A DNA stretch of 7,220 nucleotides from the NCBI GenBank assembly GCA_050733935.1, contig JBOHUC010000119.1, forward strand, positions 1 through 7,220, read 5' to 3'. A program made the translations under genes and the position numbers. Origin of the DNA: JBOHUC01 sp050733935 (GTDB lineage Bacteria > Eisenbacteria > RBG-16-71-46 > DASYSL01). The notes beneath the pieces were generated by a model that was given only the letters and a program-made list of their open reading frames with translations, was not told the DNA's origin and searched no databases. Positions 1 through 6,181 of the stretch are shown here, piece after piece. The stretch's first letter is position 1. Each line of letters begins with the position of its first letter.

Positions 1-1
1 G

Positions 2-1906
2 TTCGAGACCGGGCAGCTCGGGCTCGGTTTCGAGACGCCGGCCGTGGCGCCGGGTTCCCGCCTGCCCGCGGGCGCGATCGCGCCCGGCGATCTGCCGCCC
101 GCGTTCGGCCCGCCGGTCCGGATCGTGAGCCAGGTCGAGGAACTCGACGGCCTCGTGCGCGCTCTCTCGGCCGCCCCCTCGGGGTTCGTGCTCGACACCG
201 AGACGACGGCCGAGGATCCGCTGCGCGCCGATCTCGTGGGGGCGGGATTCTCCTGGGGCGAGGCCCCGGTCTACGTCCCGCTCGGCCACCGGCGCGGGAC
301 GAATCTGCCGCGCGCGGCGTTCGAGCAGGCGCTCGCGGCGCTGCTCGCGAATCCCGCGGTGCCCAAGATCGGGCAGCACTTCAAATACGACCAGCTCGTC
401 CTGCGCGTGGCGGGACTGCCGGTCCTCGGCCTCGCCGTGGACACGATGGTCGCGTCGTACCTGCTCAGTCCGGAAACTCCGCACAACCTCGATTTCCTCG
501 CGCGCACGCATCTCGGCGTGGCGAAGATCCCGACGACCGCGCTCATTGGGAAGCGCGGCAAAGAGCAGATCACGATGGCCGACGTGGACATCGAGTCCGT
601 GGCGGCGTACTGCGGCGAGGACGTGCACACGACGTGGCTCCTGGCCGGGCGTCTGCTTCCGCTGCTCGTCGAGCGCGGCCTCGGTCCGCTGTTCAAGGAC
701 GTCGAGATCCCGCTTTCGGACGTGCTCGCCGACATGGAGTGGGAGGGCGTGCGCGTGGACGGCACGTTCCTGGGCATCATGTCGAAGCGGCTGGGGGAGG
801 AGATCGCGGGCCTCGAGAAGCGCATCTACAACGTGGCCGGGTTCACGTTCAACATTCAGTCCACCCAGCAGCTCGGCGAGATCCTGTTCGGGCGGCTCGG
901 CCTCGCGGGCGGACGGAAGACGAAGACCGGCTGGTCGACCGACAGCGACGTGCTCGAGCGGCTCGCGGAAAGCCACGAGCTCCCGCGCCTCGTGCTCCAG
1001 TATCGCCAGCTCGCGAAGCTCAAGTCGACGTACGTCGACGCGCTCCCGGCGCTCGTGAATCCGCGCACCGGTCGCGTCCACACGTCGTTCCACCAGACGG
1101 TCGCGGCGACCGGGCGCCTGTCGTCGTCCGATCCGAACCTGCAGAACATTCCGTTCCGCACGGCACTCGGCCGCGAAGTCCGCCGCGCGTTCGTGGCGCG
1201 CGCGGGTTGGAAGATGATCTCGGCCGATTACTCGCAGATCGAGCTCCGCATCATGGCGCACCTCTCGCAGGATCCGGCGCTGCTCGAAGCGTTCCGCCGG
1301 GGCGAGGACGTGCACGCGACGACCGCGCGACGCGTGTTCCATCTGGCGGAGGGCTCGAAGGCCGCCCCGGAGCAGCGCGCCATGGCGAAGGTCGTGAACT
1401 TCGGCGTCATGTACGGGATGGGGGCGCGGTCGCTCGCCGCCCAGCTCGGCATCCCGGTGGGGGAGGCGCAGGCGTTCATCTCCGACTACTACACGACGCA
1501 CGCGGGCGTGGACCGGTTCCTCAAGGGCGTGGTCTCCGATGCGCGAGAGAAGGGCTACGTCGAGACAGTGCTCGGGCGGAGGCGCTGGCTCCCTGATCTC
1601 GGATCGGGCGACGGCCGCCTGCGCTCGAACGCCGAGCGTGCCGCGATCAACACGCCGCTTCAGGGATCGGCCGCCGACTTGATCAAGGTCGCGATGATCC
1701 GCCTCGCGCGCGCACTCGAGGAGCGCGGGCTCGAGGCGCGGCTCCTTCTCCAGGTGCACGACGAGCTCCTGCTCGAGTGTCCGCCCGGCGAAGTCGAGGC
1801 CGTGCAGGAAACGGTGACGGACGCGATGACGCACGCGATCGAGCTCGCGGTGCCCCTCGAGGTCCAGATCGGCGTGGGCGACAACTGGTTCGAGGTGCAC
1901 GCGTGA
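2..1906 (+). CDS. polA: DNA polymerase I, 3'-5' exonuclease and polymerase domains (5' end outside window)
   Basis: Family A DNA polymerase, which fills gaps in excision repair and replaces Okazaki primers. The frame is open to the window edge, so the GTG at 44 is not the start; comparison with E. coli PolA (928 aa) implies about 300 residues, the 5'-nuclease domain, lie upstream. Residues here are counted from position 44. A Pro/Ala/Gly-rich linker comes first, then a proofreading domain with exo I DTET (D51, E53), exo II (D116) and exo III YCGED (Y189, D193), so all four metal-binding acids are kept. The polymerase domain has TGRLSSSDPNLQNIP, motif A DYSQIELR (D395), the O helix RAMAKVVNFGVMYG (R445, K449, F453, Y457) and motif C QVHDE (D573, E574). 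Phe at 453 is the usual ddNTP-discriminating residue. One oddity is His112 where E. coli has Asn420. The stop codon overlaps the start of coaE. Confidence 0.97.
   Translation, partial: FETGQLGLGFETPAVAPGSRLPAGAIAPGDLPPAFGPPVRIVSQVEELDGLVRALSAAPSGFVLDTETTAEDPLRADLVGAGFSWGEAPVYVPLGHRRGTNLPRAAFEQALAALLANPAVPKIGQHFKYDQLVLRVAGLPVLGLAVDTMVASYLLSPETPHNLDFLARTHLGVAKIPTTALIGKRGKEQITMADVDIESVAAYCGEDVHTTWLLAGRLLPLLVERGLGPLFKDVEIPLSDVLADMEWEGVRVDGTFLGIMSKRLGEEIAGLEKRIYNVAGFTFNIQSTQQLGEILFGRLGLAGGRKTKTGWSTDSDVLERLAESHELPRLVLQYRQLAKLKSTYVDALPALVNPRTGRVHTSFHQTVAATGRLSSSDPNLQNIPFRTALGREVRRAFVARAGWKMISADYSQIELRIMAHLSQDPALLEAFRRGEDVHATTARRVFHLAEGSKAAPEQRAMAKVVNFGVMYGMGARSLAAQLGIPVGEAQAFISDYYTTHAGVDRFLKGVVSDAREKGYVETVLGRRRWLPDLGSGDGRLRSNAERAAINTPLQGSAADLIKVAMIRLARALEERGLEARLLLQVHDELLLECPPGEVEAVQETVTDAMTHAIELAVPLEVQIGVGDNWFEVHA
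1892..1897 (+). promoter_or_regulatory. Ribosome binding site for coaE
   Basis: GAGGTG lies inside the last codons of polA, 5 nt before the GTG at 1903. It supports the start that overlaps the polA stop over the longer upstream in-frame start at 1777, which would intrude about 130 nt into polA and add no recognisable domain. Confidence 0.55.
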
Positions 1907-2595
1907 GCGGCGCGCGCGCGCGGCGTGAGCAGCCGCACGCCGGGCCCACCGTCGTGGGCGTGACCGGAGGTGTCGCAAGCGGGAAGAGCACGTTTGTCCG
2001 GATCCTTGCGGGCGGAGGCGAGTCCGTCGTGCTCGACGGCGATCGCATGGGCCACGAAGTCCTCGAGCGTCCGGAAATCAAGCACGCGCTCGCGAAGGAA
2101 TTCGGGTTCGAGATCATTGACGACGCGGGGGAGGTGCAGAGGAGTGTGCTCGGTCCGCTTGCGTTCGCCTCGCCGGACTCGCTCGCGGCCCTCAATGCGA
2201 TCGTGCACCCGCCGCTCCTGGCACTCGTGTGGCAGCGGCTCAATCTCCACGAGGACGAAAGCTTCGACAGCCTCGTCATCCTCGACGCGGCCCTCCTGGT
2301 CGAATGGGACATCGGCGCGTGGTGCGACGTGGTCGTGGCCGTGCTCGCCTCGCCGGCCTCGCAGGTGGAACGGCTCGTGCGCGATCGCGGCCGGACCGAA
2401 GAAGAGGCGCGGGATATCGTCGCCCGCCAGCTGCCGAACGAGGCGCGCGCGGCCTACGCAGACTTCGTGATTGAAAACGACGGAACGCCCGCAGAGCTCG
2501 AAGCCAGGTCCCGTGTGCTTGCGGATCGTCTGTGGCGCGACACGCGCTCGCGGACGCACCCGTCGCGCTCGCCACAATCGCCGGACTCCGCATGA
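1903..2595 (+). CDS. coaE: Dephospho-CoA kinase
   Basis: Catalyses the last step of coenzyme A synthesis, ATP-dependent phosphorylation of the ribose 3'-hydroxyl of dephospho-CoA; a cytosolic P-loop kinase. The 230-residue product starts at GTG 1903, which shares 4 nt (GTGA) with the polA stop, so translation is probably coupled. After a short basic N-terminus (ARARR) comes the Walker A loop GGVASGKST (K28, S29), then the LDGDRMG segment (D45, D47) matching the DAD region of the family, a VHPPL segment, the core strand and lid region DAALLVEWD, and the C-terminal RLVRDRGRTEEEARDIVARQ helix followed by ADFVIENDG, all in the family order. E. coli CoaE has 206 residues; here a 19-residue Arg/Ser/Pro-rich tail follows W211 and overlaps the run-up to the next gene. 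In-frame GTGs at 1954 and 1960 are too close to the P-loop to be likely starts. Confidence 0.95.
   Translation: MSGARARREQPHAGPTVVGVTGGVASGKSTFVRILAGGGESVVLDGDRMGHEVLERPEIKHALAKEFGFEIIDDAGEVQRSVLGPLAFASPDSLAALNAIVHPPLLALVWQRLNLHEDESFDSLVILDAALLVEWDIGAWCDVVVAVLASPASQVERLVRDRGRTEEEARDIVARQLPNEARAAYADFVIENDGTPAELEARSRVLADRLWRDTRSRTHPSRSPQSPDSA
1911..1922 (+). repeat. (CG)6 dinucleotide tract at the coaE 5' end
   Basis: An uninterrupted run of six CG dinucleotides encodes part of the ARARR stretch of CoaE. It is bracketed by two copies of the octamer GCGTGAGC, at 1901-1908 (containing the coaE start) and 1923-1930. Whether it has a function is not evident; CG runs are common by chance in DNA of this composition. 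Confidence 0.6.
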
Positions 2596-3617
2596 CCGCC
2601 GGCGCCTCACGACGCACGCGGGTCGCGATCGTCCTGGCTCTTGCGATCCTGGTCGCAAACGCGGTCGCCTTCCGTCACGCCTGGCGGATGCTCCACTTCA
2701 CGGACGCAGGGACGCGCACCGTTCCGCCCGAAGAGCTCACGACGTGGCGCAAGCTCGGCGTGCTCATCACGGGCGTCACGATCCCGAAGCCCAGGAACGA
2801 GCGTACGCCGGCCGCGCTCGGACTTCCGTTCGAGACGCGTCACCTCACGACGCGCGACAGCGTCGACCTCGAGGCGTGGTGGATTCCCGTCCACGAATCC
2901 CGGGGAGTCGTCGTCCTGTTCCACGGGTACGCCGGGCGCAAGTCGACGATGCTCGAAGAGGCCCGCGCGTTCGGCGAGATGGGATACTCGACTCTGCTCG
3001 TCGATCAGAGGGGACACGGCGGCTCCGCCGGCCGGAAGACGTCGATCGGCTACCACGAGAGCGCGGATGTCGAAGCGGCCGTCGAGTTCGCGCGCAAGGC
3101 AGAGCCGCACGGAACGATCGTGCTCTACGGGCAGTCGATGGGCGCCGTCTCGATCTTCCGGGCGCTCGCCGTCAATCGAGTTCCGGCGGCTGCCGTGATC
3201 GTCGAGGGCATCTACGACGAAACGCTGCACACGATCCGCAATCGATTCGCCGCGATGGGCGTGCCGTCCTTTCCGGCCGCGGAGCTGCTCACGCTGTGGG
3301 GAGGTGTCCAGAATGGATTCTGGGCGTTCGGCCACAACCCCGTGCGCTACGCGAGCGGCGTTCATGGGCGCGCGCTCTTTCTGCATGGACTCGAAGACCC
3401 GCGCGCGTCGGCGCGCGAGGCGCGGCGTGTGTTCGAACGGGTCGAAGCGAGGAAGACCTGGATCGAGTTCGGGGCCGGCCACGAGCCGCTCATTCGCACT
3501 TCGGAGAAGAGGTGGAAGCGGGGCGTGCAGACGTTCCTGAGCGGCGGCATCTGGATGGAGTCCTTCCGCCAGGGCCCTCCCCCCCTTGATCGCAAGCCGG
3601 GGATTCCGCTACGGTAG
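2592..3617 (+). CDS. Membrane-anchored alpha/beta hydrolase (BEM46/YfhR-like)
   Basis: Predicted serine hydrolase of 341 residues; the substrate is unknown. ATG 2592 shares 4 nt (ATGA) with the coaE stop, and no good Shine-Dalgarno is visible, so reinitiation after coaE is the likely route. A basic N-terminus (RRTR) precedes one hydrophobic segment at about residues 11-27, which suggests an inner-membrane anchor or uncleaved signal with the catalytic domain outside the cytoplasm; this is inference. The hydrolase fold begins around residue 80. The oxyanion-loop HGYAGRKS starts at H111, the nucleophile elbow is GQSMG with Ser182, the likely acid is Asp269 in LEDPRAS, and the histidine is His297 in GAGHEP, so the triad is complete. 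The DQRGHGGS segment is typical of the COG1073 group. Related proteins are annotated as esterases or peptidases without a settled role. The in-frame GTG at 2532 is an unlikely start because it would lie 60 nt further into coaE. Confidence 0.88.
   Translation: MTAGASRRTRVAIVLALAILVANAVAFRHAWRMLHFTDAGTRTVPPEELTTWRKLGVLITGVTIPKPRNERTPAALGLPFETRHLTTRDSVDLEAWWIPVHESRGVVVLFHGYAGRKSTMLEEARAFGEMGYSTLLVDQRGHGGSAGRKTSIGYHESADVEAAVEFARKAEPHGTIVLYGQSMGAVSIFRALAVNRVPAAAVIVEGIYDETLHTIRNRFAAMGVPSFPAAELLTLWGGVQNGFWAFGHNPVRYASGVHGRALFLHGLEDPRASAREARRVFERVEARKTWIEFGAGHEPLIRTSEKRWKRGVQTFLSGGIWMESFRQGPPPLDRKPGIPLR
3586..3615 (+). promoter_or_regulatory. Weak sigma-70-like promoter candidate upstream of prfB
   Basis: TTGATC (3586-3591) and TACGGT (3610-3615) are separated by 18 nt, matching 4 of 6 and 3 of 6 consensus bases. 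It lies at the end of the hydrolase gene and would start RNA near 3622, before the only intergenic space in the window, where a promoter is expected. The match is weak, and the -10 hexamer falls in the loop of a possible hairpin, so this is a candidate only. Confidence 0.22.
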
Positions 3618-3629
3618 CCGCGAACCCCG
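3598..3629 (+). other. Possible stem-loop spanning the hydrolase stop codon
   Basis: The arms 3598-3609 and 3620-3629 pair as CGGGG/CCCCG, TTC/GAA and GC/GC, with single bulges at A3603 and C3607 and a 10-nt loop that contains the TAG stop. No T-tract follows, so it is not a canonical intrinsic terminator; it could protect the mRNA end or be incidental. Confidence 0.25.
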
Positions 3630-3637
3630 CTCTCCCT

Positions 3638-3677
3638 CGAAGCGACGAACCCACGAACCCCCGAACCGAGGAACCAC
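3638..3677 (+). repeat. Degenerate 8-bp tandem repeat in the prfB leader
   Basis: Five units in register start at 3638, 3646, 3654, 3662 and 3670, with consensus CGAACCNN. The three middle units carry CGAACC exactly, the first reads CGAAGC and the last GGAACC. A further CGAACCCC, out of register, lies at 3621. The array ends 9 nt before the prfB ATG. The 8-nt period excludes codon periodicity, so this is non-coding structure. The RNA would be A/C-rich and poorly folded. Its function is unknown. Confidence 0.7.
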
Positions 3678-3686
3678 GAGAGGACC

Positions 3687-4797
3687 ATGACGCAGGCCGC
3701 GAATCCCCAGGAGCTCGACCGCCGCATCGCGAAAGTCGGAGAGACGCTCGATCAGCTTCGAGGCTATCTTTGACGTCGAATCGCGACGTGAGGAGGTGGC
3801 GCGCCTCGAAGAGACCATGGGCGAGCCGGGATTCTGGGATCGGCCGGACGACGCACAGAAAACGATCGCCTCGCTGAAGGCCGCGCGCCGCGTCGTGGCC
3901 GGCTACGACGAGCCGTCGCGAGCCCATCGCGATCTCAAGGACCTGTTCGAGCTCGCGCACGGCGAGGCCGATGCCGCCACGCTCGAGGCCGTCGGCAAGG
4001 AGCTCGACGTGCTCGAGCAAAAGGTGCAGGACCTCGAGCTCGAGAGTCTCCTCTCGGGCGACAACGACCATCTCGGCGCAAACGTCACGATCCATCCCGG
4101 GGCCGGCGGCACGGAATCGCAGGACTGGGCGCAGATGTTGTTCCGCATGTACACGCGCTTCTGCGAGCGCCGCGGCTGGCCGTACACGGTGCTCGATCTG
4201 CAGCCCGGGGAGGAAGCCGGGCTCAAGGACGCCACGATCGAGATCAACGCCGACCACGCGTACGGCTTCCTGCGCTCCGAGTCGGGCGTGCACCGGCTCG
4301 TCCGCATCTCGCCGTTCGACGCCGCCAAGCGCCGCCACACGTCGTTCGCCTCCGTTTTCGTGTTTCCGCAGGTCGACGACACGATCACGGTCGACCTCAA
4401 GGACGACGACCTGCGCGTGGACACGTTCCGCGCGTCCGGCGCCGGCGGGCAGCACGTGAACAAGACCGAGTCGGCCGTGCGCATCACGCACCTTCCGACG
4501 GGGATCGTCGTGCAGTCCCAGGCCGAGCGGAGCCAGCACAAGAACCGCGAGTTCGCGCTCAAGATGCTCCGCTCCCGCGTGTACGTGCACCTCCAGGAAA
4601 TCGAGAAGGCACGCATCGCCGGCCTCACCGAGCCCAAGAAGGACATCGACTTCGGAAGCCAGATCCGCTCCTACGTGCTGCAGCCGTACACGATGGTGAA
4701 GGACACGCGCACCAGCGCCGAGACGTCGGACGTGAACCGCGTGCTGGACGGCGACCTCGATCCGTTCATCGACGCATATCTCAAATGGAAGGAGTAG
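3687..4797 (+). CDS. prfB: Peptide chain release factor 2, with programmed +1 frameshift
   Basis: RF2 recognises UAA and UGA in the ribosomal A site and triggers peptide release. Translation starts at ATG 3687, with GAGG 3 nt upstream (close spacing). It runs 28 codons to an in-frame TGA at 3771, then continues in the +1 frame from 3772, giving 28 + 341 = 369 residues against 365 in E. coli. The junction reads RGYL-DVESRREE, aligning with E. coli RGYLDYDAKKE. The anticodon-mimic tripeptide is SPF (S208-F210) and the catalytic loop is GAGGQHVN (G253, G254, Q255), with Ala before GGQ as in most RF2 proteins rather than the Thr of E. coli K-12. The C-terminal SQIRSYVLQPY and VLDGDLDPFIDAYL are also diagnostic. 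Treating 3796 as the start would lose the frameshifted N-terminus. The gene ends in TAG, an RF1 codon. It is 7 nt before the mutase gene, probably co-transcribed. Confidence 0.97.
3759..3774 (+). promoter_or_regulatory. Programmed +1 ribosomal frameshift site of prfB
   Basis: The codons are CGA GGC TAT CTT TGA C. The slippery CTT (3768-3770) precedes the UGA stop (3771-3773), and the following C gives the poor-termination context UGAC. An internal Shine-Dalgarno-like GAGG (3760-3763) ends 4 nt before CTT; in E. coli the stimulator is AGGGGG ending 3 nt before. When RF2 is scarce the ribosome stalls at UGA and slips from CUU to UUU, so RF2 controls its own synthesis. This mechanism is established for E. 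coli prfB; here it is inferred from sequence identity of the site and from the protein alignment across it. Confidence 0.95.
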
Positions 4798-4804
4798 GAC
4801 CGGG

Positions 4805-6181
4805 ATGAACACGCAGATCTTCCGCGAATACGACGTGCGCGGCCTGCACGAGACCGACCTCACCGATCCCGTCGTCACCGATCTCGGGCGGGCGTTCGGA
4901 ACCTACGTGCGCCGGCAGGGGGGACGCACGGTCGCGCTGGGGCGCGACTTCCGGCCGAGCTCGCCCCGCCTCGCCGCAGCGCTCGAGAAGGGACTTCTCG
5001 AAACCGGCTGCGTCATCCTGCGCGCCGGCGTGCTGCCGACGCCCGGGCTCTACTGGTCGATCGTCCATCTCTCGACCGACGCCGGCGTTCAGGTCACCGG
5101 CTCACACAATCCAAGCGAGTACAACGGCTTCAAGATGAACCTGGGCCTCGCCTCGATTCACGGCGAGCAGATCCAGCTCCTGCGGAAGATGATCGAGACC
5201 CGCGACTTCGATCTGCGCGGCACGGCCGGGGCCGCGGGGGAGAGGGGCGAGACGCGCGAGACGCCGACCGAGAAGGCGTACATGGACATGCTGGCCTCGA
5301 AGGTGAAGCCGAAGCGCAACCTCAAGGTCGTGATCGACGCGGGGAACGGCTGCGCGGGTCCCGTGGCCCCCGACGTCTTTCGCCGCGTCGGCGCCGAGGT
5401 GATCGAGCTCTTCACCGAGCCCGACGGCACGTATCCGAATCACCAGCCCGACCCGACGGTCGAGGCGAACCTGCAGGATCTGATCCGGCGCGTGAAGGAG
5501 ACGGGCGCCGATCTCGGGATCGGCTACGACGGGGACGCGGACCGCGTGGGCGCGGTCGACGAGCGCGGGCGCATCGTGTGGGGCGACACGATCCTCGCCC
5601 TCCTCGCGCGCGAGGTGCTCGCGAAGCATCCGGGGGCCCCGATCGTGTTCGACGTCAAATGCTCGCAGGGGCTCGAGGAGGACATCCTGGCGCACGGCGG
5701 CCGGCCCGTCATGGGGCGCACCGGGCATTCCGTCATGAAGGCGCGCATGAAGGAGGAGCGCGCGCCGCTGGCGGGCGAGCTCTCGGGACACATCTTCTTC
5801 CAGGACGAATACTTCGGCTTCGACGACGGCATCTACGTGTCGCTCCGCCTGCTCCGCTACGTCGCCGACTCGGGCGAGACGCTCGGGGCCCTCGCCGACT
5901 CCGTGCCGCATTACTTCGCCACCCCCGAGATCCGGGTCGACACGACCGACGAGGAGAAGTTCGAGATCGTCGAGCGCGTGACGAGGCACTTCGCGGCCGA
6001 CCACGACGTGATCACGATCGACGGCGCGCGCGTCAAGTTCGGTGACGGCTGGGCGCTCGTGCGCGCGTCGAACACGCAGCCCGTGCTCGTGCTCCGCTTC
6101 GAGGCGAAGACCGAAGCGCGCCTGGCGGAGATCCGGAGCGAGGTCCTCGCGGTGCTCGCGCAGGAGGGCGTGCGCGCTTGA
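4805..6181 (+). CDS. Phosphomannomutase/phosphoglucomutase (AlgC/ManB type)
   Basis: A cytosolic alpha-D-phosphohexomutase of 458 residues, interconverting 6-phospho and 1-phospho forms of mannose and/or glucose, feeding GDP-mannose and other nucleotide sugars for surface polysaccharide. All four active-site loops are present: the phosphoserine loop TGSHNP (S100), the metal loop DGDADR (D242, D244, D246), the sugar-specificity loop GELSGH (E325 to H329) and the phosphate-binding loop RASNTQP (R420 to P426). Length and spacing are very close to P. aeruginosa AlgC (463 residues), and GEXSGH is the form seen in mannose/glucose mutases rather than phosphoglucosamine mutase. Substrate preference cannot be settled from sequence, so no symbol is given. 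The N-terminus FREYDVRG is the family signature. AAGGAG (4789-4794), at the end of prfB, lies 10 nt before the ATG. The stop overlaps the next gene. Confidence 0.95.
   Translation: MNTQIFREYDVRGLHETDLTDPVVTDLGRAFGTYVRRQGGRTVALGRDFRPSSPRLAAALEKGLLETGCVILRAGVLPTPGLYWSIVHLSTDAGVQVTGSHNPSEYNGFKMNLGLASIHGEQIQLLRKMIETRDFDLRGTAGAAGERGETRETPTEKAYMDMLASKVKPKRNLKVVIDAGNGCAGPVAPDVFRRVGAEVIELFTEPDGTYPNHQPDPTVEANLQDLIRRVKETGADLGIGYDGDADRVGAVDERGRIVWGDTILALLAREVLAKHPGAPIVFDVKCSQGLEEDILAHGGRPVMGRTGHSVMKARMKEERAPLAGELSGHIFFQDEYFGFDDGIYVSLRLLRYVADSGETLGALADSVPHYFATPEIRVDTTDEEKFEIVERVTRHFAADHDVITIDGARVKFGDGWALVRASNTQPVLVLRFEAKTEARLAEIRSEVLAVLAQEGVRA
6162..6167 (+). promoter_or_regulatory. Ribosome binding site deciding the TTG start of the methyltransferase
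   Basis: A perfect AGGAGG lies inside the mutase gene, 10 nt before TTG 6178 but 19 nt before the alternative ATG 6187. This favours the TTG start, which also forms the TTGA overlap with the mutase stop. Confidence 0.6.

Noticed and set aside
1777..1902. Upstream in-frame extension of coaE from 1777
   Set aside because: It overlaps the polymerase C-terminus, is Arg/Gly-rich with no homology to CoaE, and a GTG with a GAGGTG ribosome site at 1903 fits better.
1660..2658. 332-codon minus-strand open frame opposite coaE
   Set aside because: Antisense shadow of polA and coaE with no domain and biased composition.
2471..3589. 372-codon plus-strand open frame overlapping the hydrolase
   Set aside because: It is the +1-shifted shadow of the hydrolase, extremely Arg-rich, and has no motif; the hydrolase frame carries a full catalytic triad.
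3687..3773. A separate 28-codon peptide gene or a broken prfB
   Set aside because: The peptide aligns with the RF2 N-terminus and ends exactly at the CTT TGA C recoding site, so it is the first part of one frameshifted gene, not a pseudogene or leader peptide.
3490..4878. 462-codon open frame on the minus strand across prfB
   Set aside because: It lies antisense to the clearly coding prfB, has no recognisable domain, and is rich in Arg/Leu/Val/His as expected for the complement of GC-rich codons.
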